Of a DNA stretch of 64,000 nucleotides, positions 45,118 to 57,496 are shown piece by piece. The notes under the pieces were generated by a model. That model made no database searches, was not told where the DNA came from, and saw nothing but the letters and a program-made list of their open reading frames with translations. Origin of the DNA: Enterococcus phoeniculicola ATCC BAA-412. Its GTDB lineage: Bacteria; Bacillota; Bacilli; Lactobacillales; Enterococcaceae. The translations under genes and the position numbers were made by a program. The stretch is from contig NZ_ASWE01000003.1 in assembly GCF_000407505.1 (NCBI RefSeq), positions 372,001 to 436,000 on the forward strand, read 5' to 3'. The stretch's first letter is position 1; every line of letters begins with the position of its first letter.

Positions 45118-46479
45118 ATGAGTGGAATCTTGGATATTTTAATTGATATTGCTAGTACACCAGCGATACTCGTTGCATTAATTGCGATTTTAGGGAATAT
45201 TTTGCAGAAAAAAGATATTGCTACGATTGTTAAAGGTGGTATTAAAACGTTTGTTGGGTTTCTAGTAGTGACAGCGGGTGCAGGAGTGATTGAAAGTTCT
45301 CTAGCCCCTTTTGGAGAAATGTTCAAAGTAGCGTTTAATATGCAAGGAGTGGTTCCAAATAACGAAGCGATAGTAGCGCTTGCTTTGACAAAATATGGTA
45401 CGTATACAGCTCTCATTATGCTAGCCGGTATGGCTTTTAATATTTTGATTGCACGTATTACTCGTTATAAATATATCTATTTAACGGGTCATGCCACACT
45501 GTACATGGCTTGTATGATTGCGGTTATTTTAAGTGTAACAGGCATGGGAACTGTAAGCCTTGTGTTATTTGGCGGACTTGCATTAGGTATCTGTAATACC
45601 ATCTTCCCGGCAATTGCTCAACCATTTACACGACAAATTACAAAAAATGATTCAGTTGCTCTGGGACATACAGGAAATTTTGGTTATGCGTTAAGTGGAC
45701 TCATTGGGAAATATGTCGGAAATAAAGAAAAATCTACTGAGGATATCAACTTTCCAAAAGGGTTATCTTTCTTACGTGATTCAACGGTAAGTATTACCAT
45801 CACAATGGCTGTGGTGTATGTGATTGTTGCTTTGTTTGCAGGAAGCCAATTTATTACTGAAAATTTAAGTAATGGAACAAATTATATTATTTACTCTCTT
45901 CAACAAGCTGGCTCATTTGCTGCAGGAGTGTTTGTTATTTTAGCAGGGGTACGTTTGATTTTAGCCGAAATTGTGCCTGCTTTTAAAGGGATTTCTGAAA
46001 AGTTAGTTCCAAATTCTATTCCAGCACTAGACTGCCCAATCGTCTTTCCTTATGCGCCAAATGCTGTTTTAATTGGATTTTTGACAAGTTTCGTTGGAGG
46101 GATTGTTAGTTTAGTAATCATGGTTTTAACTGGGACAACGGTTATTATTCCAGGTGTAGTTCCTCACTTTTTCTGTGGTGCTACAGCGGGTGTATATGGA
46201 AATGCAACAGGAGGGGTTCGCGGAGCAGTGATTGGTTCTTTTATCCATGGAATCATTATCAGCTTTATGCCAATCTTGTTAATGCCAGTTATGGGAGACC
46301 TTGGTTTCCAAGGTTCGACATTCTCTGATACAGATTATGGTGTAGCGGGTATCTTCTTAGGAAACTTGGCAAACATCGGCGGACAAATTGCAGTTATTTC
46401 TGGGATTGTTGCAGTTCTTGCGGTGTTACTTGGCTTGACTATTTTTAAAAAGAATAAAACAAACGCAGTTTCTGAATAA
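45118..46479 (+). CDS. PTS EIIC, ascorbate (UlaA/SgaT) family
   Basis: 453 residues, about 11 membrane segments. UlaA-family signatures: TPAILVALIAILGNILQKK near the N-terminus, IKTFVGFLVVTAGAGVI, and in the second half PALDCPIVFPYAPNAVLIGF. UlaA imports L-ascorbate as the 6-phosphate in E. coli, but related permeases have other substrates. No ascorbate lactonase, decarboxylase or epimerases are present here; two transketolase genes follow instead, so the substrate is probably different. RBS CGGAGGACA. Confidence 0.88.
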   Translation: MSGILDILIDIASTPAILVALIAILGNILQKKDIATIVKGGIKTFVGFLVVTAGAGVIESSLAPFGEMFKVAFNMQGVVPNNEAIVALALTKYGTYTALIMLAGMAFNILIARITRYKYIYLTGHATLYMACMIAVILSVTGMGTVSLVLFGGLALGICNTIFPAIAQPFTRQITKNDSVALGHTGNFGYALSGLIGKYVGNKEKSTEDINFPKGLSFLRDSTVSITITMAVVYVIVALFAGSQFITENLSNGTNYIIYSLQQAGSFAAGVFVILAGVRLILAEIVPAFKGISEKLVPNSIPALDCPIVFPYAPNAVLIGFLTSFVGGIVSLVIMVLTGTTVIIPGVVPHFFCGATAGVYGNATGGVRGAVIGSFIHGIIISFMPILLMPVMGDLGFQGSTFSDTDYGVAGIFLGNLANIGGQIAVISGIVAVLAVLLGLTIFKKNKTNAVSE

Positions 46480-46498
46480 ATGATAGGGGGCATTTCTT

Positions 46499-47374
46499 GT
46501 GACAATCGATGACAAACAGTTGGCTGAACTGGAGCTATTGGCGACAAAGATACGATTAGATACCTTAAAAAGTATTAAGCATATGGGGCAAGGACATTTA
46601 GGAGGATCATTTTCCATTGTTGAGTTATTAGCTGTTTTATACGGAAAGCAAATGAACATTGATCCTGAAAATCCGCAATGGGAAGAACGCGATAGACTCG
46701 TTTTATCAAAAGGTCATGCAGGTGCAGGATTATATAGTGCATTAGCAAATAAAGGATATTTTAGTAAAGAATGGTTATGGACAATTAATGAGGGGGGAAC
46801 AAGGCTTCCTTCTCATCCAGACAGACAAAAAACGCCTGGAGTTGACGCAACTACTGGCTCATTAGGACAAGGGACATCCATAGCAGCTGGCATGGCTACG
46901 GGATTTAAAATGGCTAACAAAAATAATTATGTGTATTTAATTGTTGGAGATGGAGAGTTAAATGAAGGTCAATGTTGGGAAGCTTTTCAATATATAGCAC
47001 ATTTCAAATTAAATCATTGCATTGTGATTATTGATGACAATAAAAAACAATTAGATGGACCCACAGAAGAAATTATGAATCCATTTGATTTGCAAAAAAA
47101 GATGGAAGCATTCGGATTTTATACACTGAAAGTGAAAGGATCAGACATCAGAGCAATTGATGATGCAATTGTTTTATGTAAAACAATTGAAAATCAGGCA
47201 GTTTGCATTGTGCTGGATAGTATAAAAGGGCAAGGAGTTTCTTATTTTGAAACACTTGATGCAAACCACTCGGTGAAATTTAATACAGAAGAAGTAAATC
47301 AAGCGGCTGAACAAGCGATAAGTGAGCTGCAGCAAAAAATTGAGGGGATGATAGAGGATGTATACGCTAAGTAA
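46499..47374 (+). CDS. transketolase, N-terminal (TPP-binding) subunit
   Basis: 291 residues, GTG start after ATAGGGGG. A stand-alone N-terminal half of transketolase: GHLGGSFSIVELLAVLYG, SKGHAGAGLYSAL, GSLGQGTSIAAGMA and the TPP motif GDGELNEGQ...IDDN. Split transketolases act as heterotetramers with the C-terminal subunit encoded next (17-nt overlap). They move two-carbon units between sugar phosphates. Placed behind an ascorbate-type PTS, the pair probably acts on the imported phosphorylated sugar or its derivative. Confidence 0.9.
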   Translation: MTIDDKQLAELELLATKIRLDTLKSIKHMGQGHLGGSFSIVELLAVLYGKQMNIDPENPQWEERDRLVLSKGHAGAGLYSALANKGYFSKEWLWTINEGGTRLPSHPDRQKTPGVDATTGSLGQGTSIAAGMATGFKMANKNNYVYLIVGDGELNEGQCWEAFQYIAHFKLNHCIVIIDDNKKQLDGPTEEIMNPFDLQKKMEAFGFYTLKVKGSDIRAIDDAIVLCKTIENQAVCIVLDSIKGQGVSYFETLDANHSVKFNTEEVNQAAEQAISELQQKIEGMIEDVYAK

Positions 47375-48326
47375 AACAACAACAGTAGGAAAAGAATTGC
47401 GTACCTGTGTCGTCGATACACTGAATGAGCTGATGCAGGAAAACAAGAAGATTGTCGCATTAGACGCCGATTTAGGTGCCGCCAGCGGATGGACTAATTT
47501 AGCTAAAAATAACCCAGAACAATTTATCAATATGGGAATTGCTGAGGCAAATATGGTGGGGGTTGCAGCTGGACTTAGTTTGACAGGCTATACTCCATTT
47601 ATCCATACTTTTGGTCCATTTGCTACCCGGCGAGTATTTGATCAACTGTTTATATCTGGCGGATATGGCGGAAATACAATCAATATATATGGTTCTGATC
47701 CAGGATTTGCAGTTGGGACAAATGGCGGAACCCATACAACCTGGGAAGATGTTGCCTTAGTAAAAGCAATCCCTAATTCCATTGTTTGTGATGCAGCAGA
47801 TGAAGTTCAGATGGAGTGGATTATTAAAGAATTCAGTCAAATGAAAGGAATTCACTATGTTCGAGGCAATCGAAAAGGGGTTCCAACAGTTTATGAAAAG
47901 GGCTCTACCTTTCAAATAGGAAAAGGCAATATTCTACGCGAAGGAAAAGATGTACTCATTATCGTCGCTGGACAACTGGTATTTGAAGCATTACTGGTTG
48001 CAGAAAAATTAAGTAAGCAGGCAATAAGCTGTGAAGTAATTGATATGTTTACAATCAAGCCAATTGATAAAGAGCTAATTATTCGCGAAGCAAAAGGGAA
48101 AAAACAAATTGTTTCAATTGAAAATCATTCTATCACAGGTGGTTTGGGAAGCTCTGTAGCTGAAGTAATCTCAGAACAAGGAATCGGTATTCCGTTGAAG
48201 AGAATTGGTGTAGATGAACGATTCGGACAGGTAGGGTCACCAGATTTTTTACAGGAAGAATTTGGGCTGACGGAAAGGGCGATTGAACAAGAAATAACGA
48301 AATTGCTGTCTAAAGTAACTGGATGA
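47358..48326 (+). CDS. transketolase, C-terminal subunit
   Basis: 322 residues: the pyrimidine-binding domain with the catalytic Glu in NMGIAEANMVGVAAGLSL (about residue 57), and the C-terminal domain (about 190-320, with IVSIENHSITGGLGSSVAEV). It partners the N-terminal subunit, with an RBS (GAGGGG) inside that gene. A housekeeping fused transketolase is expected elsewhere, so this pair is probably specialised. It ends the operon before a strong terminator. Confidence 0.9.
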   Translation: MYTLSKTTTVGKELRTCVVDTLNELMQENKKIVALDADLGAASGWTNLAKNNPEQFINMGIAEANMVGVAAGLSLTGYTPFIHTFGPFATRRVFDQLFISGGYGGNTINIYGSDPGFAVGTNGGTHTTWEDVALVKAIPNSIVCDAADEVQMEWIIKEFSQMKGIHYVRGNRKGVPTVYEKGSTFQIGKGNILREGKDVLIIVAGQLVFEALLVAEKLSKQAISCEVIDMFTIKPIDKELIIREAKGKKQIVSIENHSITGGLGSSVAEVISEQGIGIPLKRIGVDERFGQVGSPDFLQEEFGLTERAIEQEITKLLSKVTG

Positions 48327-48362
48327 ATCTATTCTTTTAGACAGGAAACATAAAAAGAGGTA

Positions 48363-48417
48363 GGGACAAATATCTATGAGAGCTATAGCCCTCATAGATA
48401 TTTGTCCCATTCTTTTT
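48363..48417 (+). terminator. strong bidirectional terminator between convergent genes
   Basis: The 18-nt arms at 48363-48380 (GGGACAAATATCTATGAG) and 48391-48408 are perfectly complementary, followed by ATTCTTTTT. It serves the transketolase operon on the + strand and possibly the ArsR-type gene on the - strand. Confidence 0.85.
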
Positions 48418-48448
48418 GTTGATATATCGACTTCAGTTACGAGATGAG

Positions 48449-49351
48449 CTAGCTATAATACACCCGAAGCTTTATGTCTTGATCATAGTCACCAAAGCCA
48501 CGACCAAAGATAGTTAGTCCACCGACATTCACCGATTCTTCTTTAACCTCAAATCGAATTGTCCAATTTTTTGAATTATCTTGGAATTCTTTCACTGTCA
48601 CATCTGACAATTTTTCTCCATTCATAAAGGTTCCCTCATGAGTGATTTGTAATGTTTTTAATAGACCGTACTGATTCATATCATTGGGCCACCATTCAGG
48701 ATTTATTTTTCCGCGACGATCAGAATAATCCCCCAAGCTTGTCCAAGTACCTAATAGAATATCGTTTAAGGAGAACGTGATATCAGAAGGCCAATTATCC
48801 TTGGCAAAAGGATACTCTGAAGAAATCTCCATACTAAGTTCAATTTTTTGCAGAGATTCATCAGGGTTTAAATAATTGGTCGCCTTGTATTCTAAAAATC
48901 CTTTTGTAAACCAAACAATTTGTGCAGAAATCCGACTAGAATCCATAAAAAACTTTGGCATGTCTAATTGACCAATAAATTTGTTAGCAGATGCCATGCC
49001 ACAGGAAGGAGCGATGTCATAATCAGTAAATTGCCCCAAAGGAATGTCAGCATCATAGTAATCGAAGGCTTCTTCAATTTTTTCGGGAAATTGAACGGTT
49101 AGATTCTCCACTTTTAAACTAGAAACTTTTTGTATTCCAGATTTTCCAGGAATTTTTCGAGTAGTGATTAAATCAGCCGCTTCTAGTTTATTTACATGCA
49201 TCGTAACAATAGAGTTGCTGAGGCCTAGTGCTTTAGCAAGTTCTTTTATATTCATTCTTCTTTTAGCCAATAGTTGAATAATCTGTATTCTTACAGGACT
49301 ATCTAATGCACTGAATACAGGTAAAGAGCTTTCGGAAAGTTCAATTTTCAT
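48449..49351 (-). CDS. ArsR-type HTH regulator with large C-terminal domain
   Basis: 300 residues. An ArsR-like winged helix occupies about 8-75 (SPVRIQIIQLLAKRRMNIKELAKALGLSNSIVTMHVNKLEAADL in outline: ALGLSNSIVTMHVNKLE is the recognition helix region). The remaining 220 residues are beta-rich with many aromatic residues (WTSLGDYSDRRGKINPEWWPNDMNQYG) and may bind a sugar. It is divergent from the GH51 gene and likely controls it and the ABC genes. Family members of this shape occur beside arabinofuranosidase and other glycosidase operons in Firmicutes (from general knowledge). The C-terminal function is unproven. Confidence 0.75.
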   Translation of the reverse strand: MKIELSESSLPVFSALDSPVRIQIIQLLAKRRMNIKELAKALGLSNSIVTMHVNKLEAADLITTRKIPGKSGIQKVSSLKVENLTVQFPEKIEEAFDYYDADIPLGQFTDYDIAPSCGMASANKFIGQLDMPKFFMDSSRISAQIVWFTKGFLEYKATNYLNPDESLQKIELSMEISSEYPFAKDNWPSDITFSLNDILLGTWTSLGDYSDRRGKINPEWWPNDMNQYGLLKTLQITHEGTFMNGEKLSDVTVKEFQDNSKNWTIRFEVKEESVNVGGLTIFGRGFGDYDQDIKLRVYYS

Positions 49352-49597
49352 AATTTTTCATCCTTTTTAGTAAGTATATATTAAAAATGAACGATTTTTA
49401 GAAATCACTAATTAACAATCTGTAACAAGTCACTCTAGTTCCATAGTAAGTGAAATGTAGGAAAAAATAAATGGATTTCTATGAATAGTTTTTAGTTCAA
49501 ATTTTTCTATCTATTAACATGATAAACATAAATGTGAATTAAATCAATGGTTACGCCCGAATGTTTTCGGGAAATAAGAAAGTCTTTAAATTTCTAA

Positions 49598-49671
49598 AAA
49601 TGTTTATTTCTTTGTTGACAACGGTTTCAAAAAATGCAAATATATAAATGTAATTACGTAAATGTTTATTT
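49598..49671 (+). promoter_or_regulatory. promoter, cre-like site and repeated ATGTTTAT boxes before the GH51 gene
   Basis: TTGACA (49615-49620) is a -35; the AT-rich TATATA near 49641 may be a -10. TGACAACGGTTTCA (49616-49629) matches 13 of 14 cre positions. AAATGTTTATTT occurs twice (49598-49609 and 49660-49671) and an inverted ATAAACAT lies at 49522-49529, candidate boxes for the divergent ArsR-type regulator. The 355-nt gap has no gene. Confidence 0.55.
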
Positions 49672-49706
49672 AGTTAATGTTTTTAAGAATCAAAGGAGGA
49701 GCAGTT

Positions 49707-51185
49707 GTGAAAGCAAAATTGAAAGTTAGCGAAGGGTTTGAACTAGCAAAAATTGATAATCGCATTTATTCATCATTTGTTGAGCACATGGGGAGATGTG
49801 TTTATGGAGGAATTTATGAGCCGGGCAATCCATTATCAAATGAATCAGGGTATAGAGAAGATGTAATTGAAGCGATTAATGAATTGTCTGTGCCCATGAT
49901 TCGTTATCCAGGAGGGAATTTTGTTTCCGGATATAAGTGGGAGGACGGCGTTGGGCCAAAAGAAGACAGACCTAGACGAGTCGACCTTCACTGGAGAACA
50001 GTTGAATCGAATCAGTTTGGAACAGATGAATTTATGGACTGGATAAAAGAAGTAGATGCAGAAACAATGATGGCGGTTAACCTTGGAACAAGAGGGATCC
50101 AAGAAGCTTGCGATTTATTGGAGTATTGTAATTTGGATTCAAATTCTTACTGGGCTCAAAAACGTAGAGAGTATGGAAATGATTCGGCTTATAAAATTAA
50201 AACATGGTGTTTAGGAAATGAAATGGATGGACCATGGCAAACAGGCCATAAGACAGCCTATGAATATGCACGTTTAGCGAATGAAACGGCGAATGCGATG
50301 CGCTTATTAGACCCGTCGATTGAGTTAGTAGCATGTGGTAGTTCAAATGAATCGATGCCTACGTTTGGTGAATGGGAAGAGACAGTACTTAAAGAATGCT
50401 ATGACAATGTAGATTATATTTCTATGCATCAATATTTCGATGCGCCGAAGAAAGGAACTTTGCATCACTTAGCTAAATCTGTTCGTATGGATAAGTTTAT
50501 TGACTCTGTTGTGGCTATTTGTGACTCAATTAAAGCAATGAAACGTTCAGATAAAACAATGATGATTTCATTTGATGAATGGAATGCATGGTACCATTCC
50601 AACGAACATGATGCGGCGGTGACTCCGTGGCAAGAAGCACCAGATATTTTGGAAGATCAGTATACATTTGAAGATGGACTATTAGTTGGCTTGGCACTTA
50701 TCACGCTTTTAAAACATGCAGATCGTGTGAAAATTGCATGTATGGCTCAATTAGTGAATGTGATTGCCCCAATCTTTACCAATGAAACAGGATTATTTAA
50801 ACAAACAATTTTCTATCCATATGCTCATGCCTCAAATTATGGTAGAGGAACAGTTTTGCAGTCAATTATTGAAAGTCCAGAATATGAGGTAGAAGAATTT
50901 GGGAAAGTACCTTATTTGGAAAGTGTAGTGATTGACAATGATGATGAACATCTAACTATTTTTGCAGTCAACCGTAGTCTAGATCAATCGTTGGAATTAT
51001 CGTTGGATTTTGTCGGCTATGAAGCCTATCAGTTGGATGCTCATATTGAATATAGTTCTACAGATCCATTAGTGAAAAATTCATTCACTTCCTCTATTGA
51101 ACCTATAGAAGTAGAAGTGAACCCAGAAGCTAAACAACTGGATATTAAACCACTTTCTTGGAATGTCATTCGATTAAAAAAATAG
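49707..51185 (+). CDS. GH51 alpha-L-arabinofuranosidase
   Basis: 492 residues from GTG 49707, which follows CAAAGGAGGAGC; the ATG at 49677 has no RBS. A GH51 TIM barrel (about 1-380) and C-terminal beta domain. Acid/base Glu172 in CLGNEMDGPW and nucleophile Glu291 in SFDEWNAWY; RYPGGNFVSGYKWEDG is a strong family mark. No signal peptide, so it works inside the cell on arabino-oligosaccharides taken up by the ABC importer that follows. Product: L-arabinose from arabinan, arabinoxylan or arabinogalactan fragments. Confidence 0.95.
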   Translation: MKAKLKVSEGFELAKIDNRIYSSFVEHMGRCVYGGIYEPGNPLSNESGYREDVIEAINELSVPMIRYPGGNFVSGYKWEDGVGPKEDRPRRVDLHWRTVESNQFGTDEFMDWIKEVDAETMMAVNLGTRGIQEACDLLEYCNLDSNSYWAQKRREYGNDSAYKIKTWCLGNEMDGPWQTGHKTAYEYARLANETANAMRLLDPSIELVACGSSNESMPTFGEWEETVLKECYDNVDYISMHQYFDAPKKGTLHHLAKSVRMDKFIDSVVAICDSIKAMKRSDKTMMISFDEWNAWYHSNEHDAAVTPWQEAPDILEDQYTFEDGLLVGLALITLLKHADRVKIACMAQLVNVIAPIFTNETGLFKQTIFYPYAHASNYGRGTVLQSIIESPEYEVEEFGKVPYLESVVIDNDDEHLTIFAVNRSLDQSLELSLDFVGYEAYQLDAHIEYSSTDPLVKNSFTSSIEPIEVEVNPEAKQLDIKPLSWNVIRLKK

Positions 51186-51197
51186 GAGGAAGAAAAG

Positions 51198-52496
51198 ATG
51201 AAAAAAATGAAAAAACTGGTAAAAGCTGTTGTAGTTTTTGGTGCGTTACTTGGCTTAGCTGCTTGTGGTAAGGGAGAAGAAACGAAGTCAACAAGTTCAG
51301 ACGAAGAGCTAACTGTATGGTGCTGGGATGCTAATTATAATGTCAGCATGGTAAACAAAGCAGTCGAAAGATATAACAAAAATGAAGGAAAAAATCTTAA
51401 GGTCAACATACAAGATATTTCTAGTGAAGATGTTAACCAAAAAATGCAAACGATTTTATCCTCTGGCTCAACAAAAGGACTGCCAGACATTGTTTTATTA
51501 CAAGATGCGGATGGTCAAAAGTTTTTATCAACCTATGACGGTGCATTTGCAGATATGTCGGACTCGGTAAAATTGGATGACTATTATGACTTCAAAAAAA
51601 CAGCCGTTAGTTACGAGGGAAAAACATATGGTTTACCGTTTGACACAGGGGTTACTGGTTTATTTTATAGAACCGATTTATTTGAAGAAGCTGGTTATAC
51701 AGAAGAGGATTTGACAGACATCACTTGGGATCAATTTATAAAAATTGGTGAGGATGTTTCAAAGAAAACAGGCGTAAATTATTATGCAGATCAATTTTAC
51801 ACAGAAACACGTATTGAACAAATCATTTTACAATCAGCAAACAGTTGGTTTAATGATGAATCAGGCAAACCATCGATTAAGGGGAATGAAACGTTAGCTT
51901 CTACTTTAGAGGTAGCCAAAAAATTAAAATCATCATCCAATGTAACGAATGTTAATGGTTGGGATAGTTATTTAAAAGTGACGAATAATACAGAAACAGC
52001 TTCTATTATAAACGGTTGTTGGTTTGTTGATTCTATTAAACAAGCAGAAGATCAATCCGGTAACTGGGGTCTAGCAACAATCCCTCGTCTAGATGCTGAT
52101 GGTGCAACGAATTATTCAAATACTGGCGGAGCAAGCTGGTTTGTTTTGGATGGTTCAAATAAAAAAGAGGAAGCCATTGAGTTCTTAGTATCTACGTTTG
52201 GAGAAGATACAGAGTTTCAACAACAAATTTTAACTGAAAATGGCTGTGTATCTTCTGCAAAAGCTGCTGCCAAAGGTGAAGCTTATCAACAAGAAGTTGC
52301 CTTTTTTGGAAATGAAAAAATCTATGTGAAATTAACAGACTGGTTAAATAAAGTTCCAGCTGTCTACGAGACAAAAGAGACACCTACGATTAAAGATACG
52401 TTGAAAGAAAATTTACAAACCATTTTAGATGGATCGGTCCCTATTGAAAAAGGACTAAGTGAGATTCAATCATCTGTAGAAAGTAAAATTCAATAA
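51198..52496 (+). CDS. ABC sugar transporter substrate-binding lipoprotein
   Basis: 432 residues with a lipoprotein signal; lipobox LAAC (Cys about 23) in LLGLAACGKGEE. An extracellular family 1 binding domain with TVWCWDANYNVSMVNKAVE and LPDIVLLQDADGQ. 12 nt after the GH51 gene with RBS TAGGAGGAAG. Expected ligand: arabinose-containing oligosaccharides, by context. Confidence 0.88.
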   Translation: MKKMKKLVKAVVVFGALLGLAACGKGEETKSTSSDEELTVWCWDANYNVSMVNKAVERYNKNEGKNLKVNIQDISSEDVNQKMQTILSSGSTKGLPDIVLLQDADGQKFLSTYDGAFADMSDSVKLDDYYDFKKTAVSYEGKTYGLPFDTGVTGLFYRTDLFEEAGYTEEDLTDITWDQFIKIGEDVSKKTGVNYYADQFYTETRIEQIILQSANSWFNDESGKPSIKGNETLASTLEVAKKLKSSSNVTNVNGWDSYLKVTNNTETASIINGCWFVDSIKQAEDQSGNWGLATIPRLDADGATNYSNTGGASWFVLDGSNKKEEAIEFLVSTFGEDTEFQQQILTENGCVSSAKAAAKGEAYQQEVAFFGNEKIYVKLTDWLNKVPAVYETKETPTIKDTLKENLQTILDGSVPIEKGLSEIQSSVESKIQ

Positions 52497-52507
52497 TAAA
52501 TGGCTAT

Positions 52508-52643
52508 GTCTAGGTTTATTTCATAGAATGAGCATGTTCTAGACTTAATGAAACGAAGCGGCTAAACATGTGGTATAGGAGTATCTGAAAGCAGAGGCGC
52601 TAACTTGCTTCAAAGAAACATCCCCGTGCTTAGCCGTTTTAAT
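52508..52643 (+). terminator. paired hairpins between binding protein and permease genes
   Basis: GTCTAG/CTAGAC (52508-52543) is followed by a long stem: 52558-52573 pairs with 52622-52637 over 14 of 16 positions (two of them G-U), then TTT. It is probably a partial terminator or mRNA stabiliser that keeps binding-protein levels above permease levels. Confidence 0.6.
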
Positions 52644-52655
52644 AGGGGGACTATC

Positions 52656-53531
52656 ATGAAAAAAGTACTTAGTAATAAAAAAGATTTTTATGGATGGTTT
52701 TTTATTTCTTTTGCCGTAGTTTTAGCAGCAATTTTTATCGTTTATCCAGTAATTAGCTCTTTTTTGATGAGTTTTCAGTCAATAAAAGGATTTAAAACAG
52801 AGTTTGTGGGCATCGGTAACTATCTTCGATTGTTCAGTGATAAAACATTTCAAATCTCAATGATGAACAGTATTTTCTTTTTAATTGTACAAGTACCGAT
52901 TATGCTGTTGTTAGCATTATTACTGGCTTCGTTATTAAATTCTAAAATGTTTCGGTTTAAATCATTTTTCCGAACAGCTGCATTTATCCCGTGTGTCACG
53001 TCACTAGTTGCTTCTTCAACATTATTTAAAATGATTTTTGCGAATGATGGATTAATCAATAATCTCTTGTTAAAATTTGGACTCGTTTCAGGTCAAATTC
53101 CTTGGCTGTCAGATGGTCTACTTGCAAAAATTGTTATAATACTTGTGCTGTTGTGGCGATGGACAGGCTACAATATGATTTTCTATCTGGCTGCAATGCA
53201 AAATATTCCAACTGAAATCTATGAGGCAGCAGAGATGGATGGAGCGAGTAAAATAAAACAATTTTTTCATATTACTATTCCGAATTTGAAGCCGATTATT
53301 TTAGTGACAGCAATTAGTTCTACGATTGGCACACTACAATTATTTGATGAGCCGATGAACTTGACAAAAGGTGGACCAGGAACTGCAACAACAACTATTT
53401 CACAATATATTTACAACACGTCATTTGTGTATTCACCAAACTTTGGCTATGCTGCAACGCTTTCCTATGCCATCGTATTTATTGTGGTTATTTTGTCGAT
53501 TATTCAATTTAGAGCAGGAGGGAAAGAGTAA
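52656..53531 (+). CDS. ABC sugar transporter permease, MalF type
   Basis: 291 residues from ATG 52656 (RBS TAGGGGGA); the frame from 52605 runs through the upstream hairpin and is rejected. Six membrane segments and EAA loop YEAAEMDGASKIKQFFHITI. It acts with the next permease, whose ATG follows its stop directly. Confidence 0.9.
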   Translation: MKKVLSNKKDFYGWFFISFAVVLAAIFIVYPVISSFLMSFQSIKGFKTEFVGIGNYLRLFSDKTFQISMMNSIFFLIVQVPIMLLLALLLASLLNSKMFRFKSFFRTAAFIPCVTSLVASSTLFKMIFANDGLINNLLLKFGLVSGQIPWLSDGLLAKIVIILVLLWRWTGYNMIFYLAAMQNIPTEIYEAAEMDGASKIKQFFHITIPNLKPIILVTAISSTIGTLQLFDEPMNLTKGGPGTATTTISQYIYNTSFVYSPNFGYAATLSYAIVFIVVILSIIQFRAGGKE

Positions 53532-54347
53532 ATGAAAACAAAACAAAATTTAATGAAAGTCTTTGGCTATGCATTTTTAATTATTTGGACAATCATTTCT
53601 TTATTTCCCTTTTATTGGCTTATTGTGGGGTCAACGAATAAAAGTGTCGAAGTTTCTAAAGGAACATTGGCAATTGGCGGTCATTTAAAAGAGAATCTGT
53701 CGAATTTAGTCCAACAATATGATATTTGGCATGTTTTTTCTAATACGATTATGATTACAGTCATCTTTAGTATTTTGTGTTTACTGGTTTGTTCGCTAGC
53801 CGCGTACGGATTCTCAAAGTTTTCTAGTAAAGGGAAGCGAGTGATTTTCGCTCTTTTTCTTCTGACAATGATGATTCCTTTTGCAGCTCAAATGATTCCT
53901 CTCTATCGTTTGATGTCTAAACTGAGTTTAAATGATTCCTGTGCGGCTATTATTTTACAAGGACTAGTATCAGTATTTCTTATTTTCTTTCTATCACAAA
54001 GCTTTACTAGCTTTCCAGATGAAATCATTGAAGCCGCAAGAATTGATGGTGCTTCAGAGCCTTCGATTTTCTTTCGAATAGTGTTGCCTGCAATGAAATC
54101 TACAATGGCTGCAGGTGTTATCTACGCATTCATGAATCAATGGAACAACTATATGTGGCCACTAATCATTTTACAAACAAATGAAAAGAAAACATTAACA
54201 CTGATGATTTCTTCCATGGCAAATGGTTACTATATAGATTATGGGGCATTAACGCTAGCGATACTGATTGCCACTTTACCTATGATTGTGATTTTTTTGA
54301 CTTTACAAAAACAATTTGTTCAAGGCATGACTGGCTCTTATCGATAA
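53532..54347 (+). CDS. ABC sugar transporter permease, MalG type
   Basis: 271 residues, six membrane segments. N-terminal FPFYWLIVGSTNKS and EAA loop IEAARIDGASEPSIFFRIVL are typical. The start abuts the previous stop; RBS GCAGGAGGG lies in the previous gene. The third ABC importer in the window without an ATPase gene. Confidence 0.9.
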   Translation: MKTKQNLMKVFGYAFLIIWTIISLFPFYWLIVGSTNKSVEVSKGTLAIGGHLKENLSNLVQQYDIWHVFSNTIMITVIFSILCLLVCSLAAYGFSKFSSKGKRVIFALFLLTMMIPFAAQMIPLYRLMSKLSLNDSCAAIILQGLVSVFLIFFLSQSFTSFPDEIIEAARIDGASEPSIFFRIVLPAMKSTMAAGVIYAFMNQWNNYMWPLIILQTNEKKTLTLMISSMANGYYIDYGALTLAILIATLPMIVIFLTLQKQFVQGMTGSYR

Positions 54348-54361
54348 AAATAAATCCATTT

Positions 54362-54396
54362 CAGAGGCTAGGGGAAAAGACCTAGTCTCTGTACGT
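54362..54396 (+). terminator. hairpin between permease and beta-galactosidase genes
   Basis: CAGAGGCTAGG (54362-54372) pairs with CCTAGTCTCTG (54381-54391), one G-U pair. It has no T run and may act as a partial stop. Confidence 0.5.
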
Positions 54397-54432
54397 TTAG
54401 AAATAGATTGTAACAAAACAAGGAGAGTGTAA

Positions 54433-57471
<3,039 letters not shown>

Positions 57472-57496
57472 GTAATAAATACGTAGAAAAGATGAT

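Noticed and set aside
44811-46479. Calling this operon the L-ascorbate (ula) operon
   Set aside because: The catabolic enzymes of ascorbate (lactonase, decarboxylase, epimerases) are missing and transketolase genes take their place.
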